From Pseudomonas triticicola (GTDB lineage: Bacteria > Pseudomonadota > Gammaproteobacteria > Pseudomonadales > Pseudomonadaceae), in assembly GCF_019145375.1 (NCBI RefSeq), contig NZ_JAHSTX010000001.1, positions 3,869,501 to 3,933,500 of the forward strand: a DNA stretch of 64,000 bases, written 5' to 3'. Shown here in pieces: positions 29,601 to 38,603 of this stretch. The position numbers were made by a program, and so were the translations under genes. The notes beneath the pieces are model-generated. The model was not told the origin of the DNA and ran no database searches. It was given only the letters and a program-made list of their open reading frames with translations. Every line of letters begins with the position of its first letter. Position 1 is the first letter of the stretch.

Positions 29601-32600
29601 GATGTTGATCGCGGCATGTCGCCTGGCTGGATCATCGTCGTACTGCGGCAGCTCCAGCGCACTGCCTTTCCAGGGGTAAAACTTCTGCCCCTCGAACGCC
29701 ACCCTTCTGCTGTGCAGATCCACCTCGGTAATCACGGCCAGAGAGGGGAACTGCAAGACCGCACCAGCGCGTTCGTAATATTGCTGATAAGCGTCGTGAA
29801 TCTGCGAGAGGTGCTCGCCAATGGCCGCAGCCTTGTCCATGATCTGCCCGAGATTGCTGGCAATGGCGGTCACCCCGATACCCACGCCCAGTAGCGGCAC
29901 GGACAGCGCTGCGGCGAACGCGGCCACCGTTCCGCCCGCTGCCAGGGCGACAAGATCCAGACCCAGCGCCGCCGTGTTGAACGCCAGGGACGTGGAGAAC
30001 CGCGCTCGCTGCTCATGATTCTCTGCCTGCGTCAGGTTGTAGATGTCGAAGCCGATATTGGCCACGGAAAATGCCACACCAACGCCCGTTGCGGCCTGTC
30101 CTGCCAGGCGTGCGGCGAATGAGCCCTGCTGCAACGCCCGCTCGGCCGCCGCTAAATGGCGCACCAACTGGATGACCTGCACTGCATCGCTGGCCACACC
30201 AAAGCCCAGCTGTGCATAACTGACGTACACCTGGATCTGCAGAGCAACGGTCAGCGTCGGCACCGTATCGCCAGCGCGGTAATCGCGCTGGCGCATTTCA
30301 CTGATCAGCGTCTGGATTGCAAAGGCAAAACTCAGCCGGCTGCCACCGTCGTGGTCAGCCGTCTGCCCGGGCCTGGCCGCGCCGCCCTGCACGAGTCGTT
30401 CGACGTATTGCCTGATTTTCTGAAAGCGCGAATCGCGGGTGATCACCGTCAGGGTGTTTTGCGCATTGCGCGGATCGATCAGGGTAATGCTGTGGCCGCT
30501 GTCGGCTTTGTTGCCGAGGGTATCGAGCAACGGCACGTAATCACGCGCCACCTTGTGCTCACGGCGCAAGCGCTCGGTTGCCTGCTCGAACTCGCTGGCC
30601 CAGTAGCGTGCGTCCAGTTGCGCGAGACTGGCGCCCAGTCGAGCGTTTTCGCCCAGAGACCGGGTACGGGCCAGCGCTTGCTTGTGCCAGATCGAAGCGT
30701 CCTGCGGATCAGCCAGCGCAAGGTTGTGCAGAAAACTGTCCACGCGCAGATCCGATGACAGCCTGCGTTCGGCGATCGCCGAGGTGTCCAGTTCGATCAC
30801 GTTGAATAGCGCATTGGCCGCATCGCCCAGGCCATAAAGCTTCGCCAGTGCATTGTCGTCCGCGCTCAGATAACGCTCTACGCCACGCTGCATCTGCGCA
30901 CCATCGGCAAACCCATAGATAGCGAAGTTGGGGTCGTAGAAGCGATAGGCCGCGTGCTCACCGGTTCGCACTTTGGCCAGCAGCAGGGCGTGGTCGCCGG
31001 TGTCGAGCAGCAGCACCGCAGGTGCCGCACTGGCGTCCAGCGCGGCCATGATGCTGTCCATGCGCCGCACACCGCGAGCGAAGCCGACCTCGCCGGTGGG
31101 CAAGGCGCGCAGTTCGTCCAGCGCACTGCGCAACGCCCGCGAGCCGAGTTCGTCGGGACTCGCGCTGGCGCTGGCGACATGCCCGACCAGCGCCCGTTCC
31201 GCCGGCTCGCCAGCTGCAACGGCGGCGCCCATCAGCAGCACCAGCGGATAACAGCGGCGCCCCGGGTCGCCCGCGTTGTGCTGCAACAGATCCTGCGGCA
31301 ACTGCTTGACCGACACCGCGCCGGCCTTGAAAAAGACGTCACGCACCTGGCCGCTGCGCTGCAAGATCTGCGTGCGAAACTCCTGCCGGGCGCTGTGCTT
31401 GATCTGGCCGATACGCTCGCCCCACTGGCGCAGCGTCAGCGGCTCAGACATGGCTTGCACCTTGAGCTCGCGGGTCGTCGATGTGGCCGTCGGCAGGTCG
31501 CGTTCCAGCCCGTTCTCGAACGCCGCCGAGCGGCGTTGGCGCACGGCTTTTTCAATCGCATCGTAGCGCGCGAAAGTGCCGTCGCGGTCGGTGGCGATGG
31601 CAAGGTCGCGCACCTGTTGCCAGGTATCGGCGAACCCGCCATCGTCCACGCTCGTCGCGCCGAAAATCCCCCCGAGCACGACCCGCATCGCGGGGCTCAG
31701 TTGCTCCAGCGGCAGCGTTCCGTGGGCGATGCGGCTGAACAGTTCGTTGAGATGGCTGACAGAATCCGCGCCACGGGAGCTCGGCACCACGACAGGTCCT
31801 TGCGCCAGCACCTGTTGGCGGGTGTCGAAGTCGATGACCACGGCTTGATCGAAGGTAACCTCCCCGCTCAACTTGTCTCGCATCGCTCGAATGAACGGCT
31901 CGCCCAGATCATCCATCAAACGTTGCAGCACCGCGGTCAACAGCACCGGTTTGCCTTCGACAACGGGCCAGCCGCGCTCGAAGGTCAGGCTTCGATCATT
32001 GAGCAGGTCGGACAAGCGTCCGGCATAACGGGATTTGAGCTTGCCCTCGGCCCAACGGGCGTGTTCCTTCTCCAGCCAGTCTTTTTCCGCGCCCCTGACG
32101 ATCCAGCCGGAAATGGTCTCTTCTTCGGTATTGACGTTGTAGCCCTCGCGTAGACGCTGTTGCGCCAGCACCTGACGAGTGAAATACGGATCGCAATTGG
32201 CTTCGATGTATTCATGCAATCCGGCGAGGGCCGCGCCCGGGCCAGTGAGCGTTACCGTACCCCCCGCGTCATTACGAATGCCGTCCTGGTAATAGGTGAC
32301 AACCGCTTTGAGCAATTGGTAGGCATAAGTTTCATTCCAGTTGGTGAAGTTCGACCTGACCAACATCTCTTCGATGACTGCCGCAGCGACCGTGGTCAGG
32401 GTTTCACTGTCGGCCCACCCGGATCCCGAGTTGGCCATGCGTCTTTCCACTTCCGCGAGCACGTCGTAATTAAGCCGAATGACTTGCATGATCGACATCG
32501 TCATGCCGCTGCCCGGCTGGGCGATGAAATGTGCATTCATTTCTTCGTCGATTTGCAGCCCCATGCGAAAGCCGTTCTCGCCGGCCTCCACGGTTTTTGG

Positions 32601-33731
32601 CGGCTCGAACAGTTCAAGCACGTCCGGTTTGCTGCGAGCAAAATCCTCGAGAAGTTGTTTATGTTGTTGTGGAAGACTGTCGGTTCTGTCGGGGTAATGC
32701 TGTGGATCGCGTCCAGGCATCAACTGCGGGTTGTTGTTCAACAGAAGTTGCAGAACCGCGATTTTCTGCGTCTGGCTGTAATCGCTGATATCGACACCGC
32801 CCAACTTGTCGAGCAGTGGCGGCAGATAATCCATGTCGCTATAACGCCCGCCTTCACGAAGTTCCGCCTGCAAGCGCACCACATCGCTCGCTGCGGCGAA
32901 GTTGCCGCGCATCGACACTTCGCGGCGGTAGACGTCCGCCAGCAAGTCATCGGCAAAGGCGTGAGATACATCGCGTAATTGCAGATCCGCGCCAACCATC
33001 GCCAGATGGCTGTCGAGGCAGCGTTGACGAAAAGCCTGCAGCGTCGCGCGGTCCTTGCCATAAGCGCGCACCATCAGATCGATGCGTGCTTCATCGGTTC
33101 GCCCCCTCCACTTCGGCTGGCTGAGGTAGTCGAACATCTGCTGTTTCAACACCCGTGCGCGGTCTTCGATCATAGTCGCCAGTTGCCCGGCGTGCTTGAG
33201 TGCAGCGCCACCGGACGCCATCGCATCAGCCCTGGCACTGTCGAGGATGACCCGGTTCATCTCGAAAGCCAGCAACGCATCGCTGTCGTACCAAAGGTTG
33301 AAGCGGTAACCCTCCGCCGCCATCACCTGGCGCCAGATATTCATGTAATCGCGCTGATTGACCCCGACTTCGCTTCCGCCAACCCAGACGAAATGGATGA
33401 CTTTCGGAACAGGCCGGGTCAGCCCCGACAACATTTCCACGGTCGTCGAAAGCCGTGACAGATAACGTTGCAGCCCTCGCGCAATGTCATCGACAGCCGT
33501 CGGGACAGGGGTTTTCTTGCGTTTGAGCAGCGCTGCAAGTTGCTCTTGAAACAGGCTCGCCAGGGTCAACAACGACACCGGATCAGTCGTTTGACTGGCT
33601 TGCTGGTAATAGTCGTTAAGCGCTTGGTATTGCGCCGAGGTGGAGAACTCCCGCAAGGTCCTGGAAAGCACCGAATATTCTTGCGCAGATATGAACGCTC
33701 GCCCGAACGAATAATCGTTTTTCAAAGCCAT
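26625..33731 (-). CDS. TcdA/TcdB-like giant toxin: glycosyltransferase, papain-like protease, pore domain
   Basis: 2368 residues from ATG 33731 (MALKNDYSFGRAFISAQEY), with AAGGAG 7 nt upstream; the frame is open 63 codons further without a ribosome site. Domain 1 (about 100-600) is a GT44-type glycosyltransferase: PKVIHFVWVGG (W116) and the DxD pair D299/D301 in YSDMDYLPPLLD, as in clostridial glucosylating toxins. Domain 2 (about 815-945) has a papain/C58-like triad: C827 in GRRCYPLVLL, H914 in GDHALLLAK, D933 in YRFYDPNFA. Domain 3 (about 1165-1310) is hydrophobic and alanine-rich, including VAFSVANIGFDIYNLTQAE, and matches the TcdA/TcdB pore-forming region. The remaining 1050 or so residues are beta-rich and probably bind receptors; no clostridial CROP repeats are visible. 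Substrate, target and export route are unknown. Confidence 0.82.
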   Translation of the reverse strand: MALKNDYSFGRAFISAQEYSVLSRTLREFSTSAQYQALNDYYQQASQTTDPVSLLTLASLFQEQLAALLKRKKTPVPTAVDDIARGLQRYLSRLSTTVEMLSGLTRPVPKVIHFVWVGGSEVGVNQRDYMNIWRQVMAAEGYRFNLWYDSDALLAFEMNRVILDSARADAMASGGAALKHAGQLATMIEDRARVLKQQMFDYLSQPKWRGRTDEARIDLMVRAYGKDRATLQAFRQRCLDSHLAMVGADLQLRDVSHAFADDLLADVYRREVSMRGNFAAASDVVRLQAELREGGRYSDMDYLPPLLDKLGGVDISDYSQTQKIAVLQLLLNNNPQLMPGRDPQHYPDRTDSLPQQHKQLLEDFARSKPDVLELFEPPKTVEAGENGFRMGLQIDEEMNAHFIAQPGSGMTMSIMQVIRLNYDVLAEVERRMANSGSGWADSETLTTVAAAVIEEMLVRSNFTNWNETYAYQLLKAVVTYYQDGIRNDAGGTVTLTGPGAALAGLHEYIEANCDPYFTRQVLAQQRLREGYNVNTEEETISGWIVRGAEKDWLEKEHARWAEGKLKSRYAGRLSDLLNDRSLTFERGWPVVEGKPVLLTAVLQRLMDDLGEPFIRAMRDKLSGEVTFDQAVVIDFDTRQQVLAQGPVVVPSSRGADSVSHLNELFSRIAHGTLPLEQLSPAMRVVLGGIFGATSVDDGGFADTWQQVRDLAIATDRDGTFARYDAIEKAVRQRRSAAFENGLERDLPTATSTTRELKVQAMSEPLTLRQWGERIGQIKHSARQEFRTQILQRSGQVRDVFFKAGAVSVKQLPQDLLQHNAGDPGRRCYPLVLLMGAAVAAGEPAERALVGHVASASASPDELGSRALRSALDELRALPTGEVGFARGVRRMDSIMAALDASAAPAVLLLDTGDHALLLAKVRTGEHAAYRFYDPNFAIYGFADGAQMQRGVERYLSADDNALAKLYGLGDAANALFNVIELDTSAIAERRLSSDLRVDSFLHNLALADPQDASIWHKQALARTRSLGENARLGASLAQLDARYWASEFEQATERLRREHKVARDYVPLLDTLGNKADSGHSITLIDPRNAQNTLTVITRDSRFQKIRQYVERLVQGGAARPGQTADHDGGSRLSFAFAIQTLISEMRQRDYRAGDTVPTLTVALQIQVYVSYAQLGFGVASDAVQVIQLVRHLAAAERALQQGSFAARLAGQAATGVGVAFSVANIGFDIYNLTQAENHEQRARFSTSLAFNTAALGLDLVALAAGGTVAAFAAALSVPLLGVGIGVTAIASNLGQIMDKAAAIGEHLSQIHDAYQQYYERAGAVLQFPSLAVITEVDLHSRRVAFEGQKFYPWKGSALELPQYDDDPARRHAAINIPRAFQRPAVGSVWGTLPEALVLPCSPVCYYGYEYQLGSAGVVPFSKTRYPQLHDRLAHQLEYDALGNRVFYLFSTPFAPHILYKLHPVFMATTIKLQLSAEVSQLVVPDLPPEWREKIAYRITAPQGQYRIRLVPGLLAVNFEQAHGWEQVTWTVQASWARVEQVSFREKPRDSIDSAPDMLVDGLVLNRFDGVIELAEGLFRVDWTGLSLHLIGVVLDYQNKAADQLRSADMTASVIPAPVRRYLRAQVTSGQLTAAYLPLRNFRVPFNSPGQPVVTTGYYDTARDRVLFARNLPQEVNEGVVLAGVNAGHAWFYHPDHPSLWRVDVLTGTVQHRYRLKNPRMGSTIIGCQQQANGALRIAQKLTAEALHGTTTIEYRITGQQVELTACKITFAAEDYRFEPREALRQIDAPDKGDSTDMAASSSGWSCAPFIVVGGYAGAQLRDRAWLNMTTGKCIQARQDLSWPEDLSMLMPSNPENSAVLFYSQQERTISRGIEPRVGHWQNVVVERDVVEINQSGPRYIATKDDGRLFEIDIVDVPAAAAIDDAIVFQYGVPSLAHRSDEAWLDQADKPSILRFAGVGPRWLQRHPDWLSALPALATKAPLLPLPIFGLRDVAGQAFVAAWCVDGRIAVADIGQGKELALFGLTPDNSAVWMLEISAGQLYRQPLVAIDALRGVFGADHRLLKPEALGRPEKVWTSWTFAEVRRQGEGLVAQTLDGVHLQLLDNQPAMIVGVENRWSHVPGQSDEQLRARLRELLQGHAHAPVIQVASATGRYLYYLPQLDQLFDLAGRSDGQWSAFLGTRGSKQPMLFDPVDQLIFSAGPNDGVWLPGSYADRDAEVMVLEIGDDITEIETLVPDGVARLLLAYGAQTSGYRLSQASFQRLDCIVVDGRQASDAETAEPCLLDLDLDECGHWWMSRVDDDVVLTDPDSGHSLIVRNFDGQRPLLLMLPIAGRQHTLTLAQGLQAFATVRGVEATVSLTAVIAALR

Positions 33732-33822
33732 TACACACTCCTTGTTTATTAAATGGCTCATTGACCGCGCACACTTTCGCGCCGCTGCAGAGCGGTAGAT
33801 TGATTTGAACGACACTCGACAA

Positions 33823-33840
33823 GTGCTGTGAACACAGCAC
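33823..33840. promoter_or_regulatory. Perfect dyad GTGCTGTG-AA-CACAGCAC, possible operator
   Basis: Two 8-bp arms around a 2-bp centre, about 92 bp upstream of the toxin start codon. The tight symmetry and absence of a U-tract fit a dimeric repressor or activator site better than a terminator. The regulator is unknown. Confidence 0.45.
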
Positions 33841-33972
33841 CCTAGTGGGCGAATACGCGCCACACAAACCACAAGGAATACAAAGCTTGTCCCCGGCAAT
33901 ATCTGATAACACCGGAGCACTACGCTGTAACGGCAGCGTAATAATTAGCGGACCGGCGCGACCGTCGGGCAT

Positions 33973-34009
33973 AAAAAATGGCCATGCCCTGTGGGACATG
34001 ACCATTGTT
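33973..34009 (-). terminator. Rho-independent terminator of the cobGHIJ operon
   Basis: On the minus strand, AATGG-x-CATG pairs with CATG-x-CCATT around a short CCC/GGG-flanked loop, followed immediately by six Ts. It lies about 90 bp past the cobJ stop. Confidence 0.7.
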
Positions 34010-34098
34010 TATTGCTGGTGGAAAACAGTTGAAACTTCAATCGAACTTACAACCGCTCAAACTTTCCATCGCTGACAATTGCATGAGCGGAGGATCTT

Positions 34099-35799
34099 TC
34101 AGGACAGCGGTTTTTCACCATACCAACGCGGCGTATACACCCATTCACCGCCCCCGGCACGGGCGAAAGTGCAGGTGGTCGAAGAGCCGATCAACACCAT
34201 GGTGCGCATGTCCACCTGTTCCGGTGTCAATGCGCCCAGGGTCGTGGTGCGCAGCGTCTGCCCCGGCCGGCCGATGTCCCGACCGAGCACCACCGGTGTT
34301 TCAGGCGAGCGGTGCTGCGCAACGATCTCCAGCGCCCGGCCCAGTTGCCACGGGCGCGCCCGGGAAATCGGGTTGTAGAACGCCAGGGCCAGATCCGCTT
34401 CGGCGGCCAGATCCAGACGCTTTTCGATGATCGACCACGGCTTGAGGTTGTCCGACAGCGACATCACACAGAAGTCGTGGCCCAGCGGCGCACCGGCCTG
34501 AGCCGCAGTGGCCAGCGAGGCGGAAACGCCCGGGAGGATTTCCAGATCGACGTTGTGCCACGCCGGATCGTCCGATTCGTGCAGGGCTTCGAGCACCGCA
34601 GCGGCCATGGCGAATACGCCCGGGTCGCCCGAGGAAACCACGATCACCGAGCGGCCTTCGGCGGCGAGCCTGAAGGCATGGCGGGCACGCTGCATTTCTT
34701 CGCGATTGTCGGTGCAGTGCTGCACCTGATCGTCTCGGAAAGGGCCGGCCATGCGCACATAGGTTTCGTAGCCCAGTACATCGGTGGCGCGGGCCAGTTC
34801 GGCTTTCACCGCAGGTACCATCAGTTCGGCGGCGCCGGGGCCAAGGCCAATGACCGCGAGGCGACCACGCGGGCGGCCGATCTGCGCGACGTCCAGTGGT
34901 TGCTCGGCAATCGCGATCGCCAGATGTTCTGTGCTGATCACCTTCGCCGCAGGCACTGCAACTCGGGCCAACGCCTGAAGATCGTTTTGCGCTGCGACGA
35001 AGCGCAGCGGTACGCCTAACTCGAGCGCAGCCTCGCGCAGATTTGATGCGGCCATTTCAGCGTCCGCTGCCACCAGACACGCCAGTGCCGACAAGGCGAC
35101 GCTGGCTTGGTGCAACGCAGCGCGAATGGCGTTCGGCAGATCCGCCACGTCAGCGTTCACTGCCACCGCCACACTGCGCGGGTAAATCAGCAATTCATCG
35201 GCACTGGCCACCCGCTGCGCACTGCTTACATGAATCGACCGCTGCGCCTGCGGATCCTGCGGCAACTGCGCCTGATCCAGCCACGGCGCCGCGCCTTCGA
35301 TGCGCACGCTGTGCCCGGCGAGCAGATCGGAAACGAAGCGTTTGCCCGATTCCAGATCAGCCAGTGCGTAGCCGCTTGGCGGATTGAGCAGGCAGGTGCC
35401 AAAGCGCAATTCGCCGCTGGTGGTGATCGCCGGCGCGACTTGCAGCGCCGCCGCAATCTCCCGGGCCATGACGTTGACCCCGCCGAGGCCACCGAGCAAC
35501 GGCACCACCGCGCTGCCGTCTTCGGCCACCGCCAGCACCGCCGGTTCGGCGCCTTTCTCCAGCAACAGCGGCGCCAGCGTGCGAATGACAATGCCGGCTG
35601 CGCACAGGGCAATGATCGGCGTGTCCTGCCGATACAACGCGCGCAGGGTCGCGCCGAATTCCTCATAGCGGCTGTCGGCGCCTTCAACCCGTCCGGCAAG
35701 GCCATGGACCTGCGCCGCCGGATAGACCTGTTGAATGCGCCGCGCCGTGGCGAGGCTGCCCTGGCCGAGAATGACGATGGCGGGAGTCGCTTGGCTCAT
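34099..35799 (-). CDS. cobJ: CbiG-CobJ fusion: cobalamin protein / precorrin-3B C17-methyltransferase
   Basis: 566 residues from ATG 35799 ([19 protein letters not shown]). The N-terminal half (about 1-300) is CbiG-like, with PIIALCAAGIVIRTLAPLL, VPLLGGLGGVNVMAREIA and the Ala-rich CbiG C-terminal segment. The C-terminal half (from about 307) is a tetrapyrrole methyltransferase: RLAVIGLGPGAAELMVPAV, VLGYETYVRM, IVVSSGDPGVFAMAAAVLE and EILPGVSASLATAAQAGAP. CobJ methylates C17 and drives ring contraction. The start codon overlaps the cobI stop, so translation is coupled. It is the last gene of cobG-H-I-J. Confidence 0.93.
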   Translation of the reverse strand: MSQATPAIVILGQGSLATARRIQQVYPAAQVHGLAGRVEGADSRYEEFGATLRALYRQDTPIIALCAAGIVIRTLAPLLLEKGAEPAVLAVAEDGSAVVPLLGGLGGVNVMAREIAAALQVAPAITTSGELRFGTCLLNPPSGYALADLESGKRFVSDLLAGHSVRIEGAAPWLDQAQLPQDPQAQRSIHVSSAQRVASADELLIYPRSVAVAVNADVADLPNAIRAALHQASVALSALACLVAADAEMAASNLREAALELGVPLRFVAAQNDLQALARVAVPAAKVISTEHLAIAIAEQPLDVAQIGRPRGRLAVIGLGPGAAELMVPAVKAELARATDVLGYETYVRMAGPFRDDQVQHCTDNREEMQRARHAFRLAAEGRSVIVVSSGDPGVFAMAAAVLEALHESDDPAWHNVDLEILPGVSASLATAAQAGAPLGHDFCVMSLSDNLKPWSIIEKRLDLAAEADLALAFYNPISRARPWQLGRALEIVAQHRSPETPVVLGRDIGRPGQTLRTTTLGALTPEQVDMRTMVLIGSSTTCTFARAGGGEWVYTPRWYGEKPLS

Positions 35800-36533
35800 C
35801 AACCTTGCCACCGTTCGCCCGGGACGATGATCAGCGAGAAGTACGGCGAGGACATCGGCTCGACCTGATCCATCGGCACGATCTTCTGATTGGCCATGGT
35901 CGCGCGCTCGACATACAGCGCGCGCTCGGCGAGACCGAGTTCTTCCAGCACCTGACGCACCTTGGGAAAGTTGCGCCCCAGTTTCATGATCACCGCCGCA
36001 TCGGCATCGGCCAGACGCCGCTTCAATTCTTCCTGGGGCAGCACGCCGGAAAGCACCGACAGGCTCTGATTGCGATACACCAGCGGCGCGCCGAGCACCG
36101 AAGCGCCGCCGAGCATCGAGCACACGCCGGGCACGACTTCGGCCTCATAACGGCTGGCGAGGCGGTCGTGCAGGTACATGTAGGAACCGTAGAAGAACGG
36201 GTCGCCTTCGCAGATCACCGCCACGTCGCGGCCGGCATCCAGATGTTCGGCGACCGCCACAGCGGCCTCGTCGTAGAAATCGCTGATGACCTGTTCATAG
36301 GACAGCGGCGCCGGCAACGCCTCGGTGGTCACCGGATAGACCAGCGGCAGCAGATTCTGCGCCTCGACCAGATGCGCCTCGATGATGCCGAACGCATTGC
36401 CCTTCTTGCCCTTGGCGACGAAATACGCGACCACCGGCGATTCGCGCAGCAGGCGCAAGGCTTTGACAGTGATCAGTTCCGGGTCACCGGGGCCAACACC
36501 GAGGCCGATCAGACGTCCTTTGGCCTGCATCAT
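35799..36533 (-). CDS. cobI: Precorrin-2 C20-methyltransferase
   Basis: SAM-dependent methylation of precorrin-2 at C20. Tetrapyrrole methylase motifs: [21 protein letters not shown] at the N-terminus (in part), [21 protein letters not shown], and [20 protein letters not shown]. Two adjacent ATGs (36533 and 36530) are possible; I use 36533, which overlaps the cobH stop as ATGA and has GGAG 6 nt upstream. 244 residues, normal for CobI. Confidence 0.94.
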   Translation of the reverse strand: MMQAKGRLIGLGVGPGDPELITVKALRLLRESPVVAYFVAKGKKGNAFGIIEAHLVEAQNLLPLVYPVTTEALPAPLSYEQVISDFYDEAAVAVAEHLDAGRDVAVICEGDPFFYGSYMYLHDRLASRYEAEVVPGVCSMLGGASVLGAPLVYRNQSLSVLSGVLPQEELKRRLADADAAVIMKLGRNFPKVRQVLEELGLAERALYVERATMANQKIVPMDQVEPMSSPYFSLIIVPGERWQG

Positions 36534-37156
36534 TCGATCTCCGTGGCGAGGGCATTGACGGCGGCGGCGGCCATGGCGCTGCCGCCCAGCCGGCCTTGCA
36601 TGATCACGAACGGCACGCCGCGACTGTCGGCGGCCAGCGCCGCTTTCGATTCGGCAGCGCCGACAAAACCCACGGGGAAACCGAGGATCAGTGCCGGTTT
36701 CGGCGCGCCGGCGTCGAGCATTTCCAGCAAGTAGAACAGCGCGGTCGGTGCGTTGCCGATCACCACCACACTGCCTTCGAGGTGCGGGCGCCACAGTTCC
36801 AGCGCGGCAGCCGAGCGGGTGTTGCCCAACTCGCGGGCGAGCTCCGGCACGCTGTCGTCGCGCAAAGTGCAGATCACTTGGTTGTTGGCCGGCAGGCGCG
36901 TGCGGGTCACGCCTTCGGAGACCATCCGCGCGTCGCAGAGAATCGGCGCACCGGCCGCCAGTGCATCGCGCCCGGCCTTGCCCGCGCCCTCGGAGAATTG
37001 CAGACCGTCGACGGCCTCGACCATGCCGCAGGCGTGGATCACCCGCACCGCGAGTTTCTCCAGATCGGCGGGAATGCGCGCCAGATTGGCCTCGCGGCGA
37101 ATGATCGCGAAGGAGTTGCGATAGATCTCCTGACCGTCGCGGATGTAATCAAGCAT
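36530..37156 (-). CDS. cobH: Precorrin-8X methylmutase
   Basis: Moves a methyl group from C11 to C12, giving hydrogenobyrinate. 208 residues from ATG 37156 ([19 protein letters not shown]), the family length. Conserved features: the N-terminal [15 protein letters not shown], the catalytic-His region [41 protein letters not shown] and [13 protein letters not shown]. The start overlaps the end of cobG by 8 nt and the stop overlaps the cobI start, within a tightly coupled operon. Confidence 0.96.
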   Translation of the reverse strand: MLDYIRDGQEIYRNSFAIIRREANLARIPADLEKLAVRVIHACGMVEAVDGLQFSEGAGKAGRDALAAGAPILCDARMVSEGVTRTRLPANNQVICTLRDDSVPELARELGNTRSAAALELWRPHLEGSVVVIGNAPTALFYLLEMLDAGAPKPALILGFPVGFVGAAESKAALAADSRGVPFVIMQGRLGGSAMAAAAVNALATEIE

Positions 37157-38447
37157 CAAGGGGGCTCCGGGAGCGGGCGTCGAGCAGGGTCGCGGCCGCT
37201 TCAATAGTAAGGTTGCAGGCGTGCAGCGTGCCGAAACCGGGTTGTGCTGCATCGCGAAAATAGAGGTCGTAATGACCGGGGGCAACGGCCAGCAGCGTCG
37301 CTGGCGCGCAGTGGGCGGCGGCGCAGGAGCGCGAGCAACCCGACAGGTGTACGTTGAGTCCCGCTGGCAGCAGAGGTGCCAGTTGCCGGGCATCCTGCTT
37401 GGTGTCGGCCAGGCCTTTGCCGCAGCCATCGGCGCCGGTGCAGGCGATCAGGCGAGCCAGTGGTTCGGCCTCGGTCGTCAACAGGCCCAACGCCCGCAAC
37501 TGCTCAAGCACGTTGTCGGTATCCGTCGCTTGCACGTTCGGCAACAGCAGGCTCTGCCACGGCGTGAAGCGCAGACTGCCATCGCCAGATTGTCGAGCCA
37601 GTTGCGCCGCGCCACGCAGCATCGCCGGATCAAGTCGGCCCAGTGGCGGCACCGCGCCGACGTAGCAGAGACCCTGGATGTTTTGCTGATGAGCGCCGAT
37701 GTGCAGCGCGTCTGCCGACGTCGGGCGCTGCCAATTGCTGATCGCCTTTACCGATACGCGCTCGCGCAACGTTTCAAGAAACGCGAGCCTGGGAAATTCA
37801 TCGAGCAGATGGCGCATCCGTGTTTGCTCTGGCCGGGCCAGGTCGAGGAACAATTCCAGCGCGGCGACCACCAGCGCCTGAGCGTTGTCCTGAGTCACAG
37901 CGCCGAGAGGCCGATCGATCGGGCAACCGGCCAGACCGAATGCCCAGAGGACATCGCCGTCACGCTCGAATGCCGACAGCCACAGATCATGCGGATGTTC
38001 GAGCATTGCCAGCGCTTCGCCGCCATCGAGCTGCACGGCGAACTTGGCGCTCAACTCATGGAAGCGCGGATGGCTTTGCAAGGTGTCGAGGATTTGCCCT
38101 GCGAGCGGGCGCGTGTCGATCAGCATCTGCCGATCGATGCCGGCGGCCGGGCTGAGCATCAGATTGCGCACATCGTCGCCGGCGGCGTTCTTCGGCCCGA
38201 GGCCAGCGGCCAGCAAGCGCTCGATCAGCGCCGCCGATTGCGCACCGATGCCGCGAATCTGCAGATTGCCGCGATTGGTCGCCTCAATCGCGCCACTGGC
38301 AAACTCCTCGGCGGCAGCGGCCACCGCATCGGCCTGATCAGCACTGATCGAACCGCCATCGAGCTTGATCCGACAGATACCGCCGTCCAGTGCCTGGACG
38401 ATACGCAGCAACCCCGGGCAGGCCGAGGGGCGTAAGGCGGTGGACAT
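37149..38447 (-). CDS. cobG: Precorrin-3B synthase
   Basis: Oxygen-dependent iron-sulphur enzyme that hydroxylates precorrin-3A, diagnostic of the aerobic cobalamin route. I start at ATG 38447 (MSTALRPSACPGLLRIVQAL), giving 432 residues; a 28-codon upstream extension has no support. It belongs to the sulphite/nitrite reductase-like family with two ferredoxin-like half-domains. The [4Fe-4S] cysteines are in ACTGADGCGKG and in HLSGCSRSCAAAHC. First gene of the leftward cob operon. In related pseudomonads it is directly divergent from cobL, but here three unrelated genes intervene. Confidence 0.93.
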   Translation of the reverse strand: MSTALRPSACPGLLRIVQALDGGICRIKLDGGSISADQADAVAAAAEEFASGAIEATNRGNLQIRGIGAQSAALIERLLAAGLGPKNAAGDDVRNLMLSPAAGIDRQMLIDTRPLAGQILDTLQSHPRFHELSAKFAVQLDGGEALAMLEHPHDLWLSAFERDGDVLWAFGLAGCPIDRPLGAVTQDNAQALVVAALELFLDLARPEQTRMRHLLDEFPRLAFLETLRERVSVKAISNWQRPTSADALHIGAHQQNIQGLCYVGAVPPLGRLDPAMLRGAAQLARQSGDGSLRFTPWQSLLLPNVQATDTDNVLEQLRALGLLTTEAEPLARLIACTGADGCGKGLADTKQDARQLAPLLPAGLNVHLSGCSRSCAAAHCAPATLLAVAPGHYDLYFRDAAQPGFGTLHACNLTIEAAATLLDARSRSPLDA

Positions 38448-38516
38448 CGGGCGTTCGTTCAAGGGGCTGACCGGTTGTGTGGCAGAAGCGCTTCGCGGGC
38501 GAAGGCGCGGTATTAT

Positions 38517-38578
38517 GCCTGCTTTGCCCACCGGTATGAAAAGTCTGCCCTCTGTCTCGACCGGTGGGGCAGGCAGGC
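38517..38578. other. Large stem-loop upstream of cobG, downstream of the inserted genes
   Basis: Outer arms GCCTGC (38517-38522) and GCAGGC (38573-38578); inner arms CCCACCGGT (38527-38535) and ACCGGTGGG (38560-38568), perfect. No U-tract follows. It could end the transcript of the three inserted genes or act in the cobG leader. It lacks the B12-box and does not look like a cobalamin riboswitch. Confidence 0.45.
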
Positions 38579-38603
38579 TTCAGTTGTTGCCTCTGCCGCG
38601 CTC

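Larger units (their letters stand above)
33732..34098. promoter_or_regulatory. Upstream region of the TcdA-like toxin gene
   Basis: 367 bp without a gene, AT-richer than its neighbours. It contains the toxin leader, a perfect 18-bp dyad at 33823-33840 and the cob-operon terminator at 33973-34009. No convincing sigma-70 promoter could be fixed by eye. Confidence 0.5.

Noticed and set aside
38448..38603. Cobalamin riboswitch upstream of cobG
   Set aside because: The expected B12-box and multi-helix junction are not visible; only a two-part stem-loop is present and the leader is too short.
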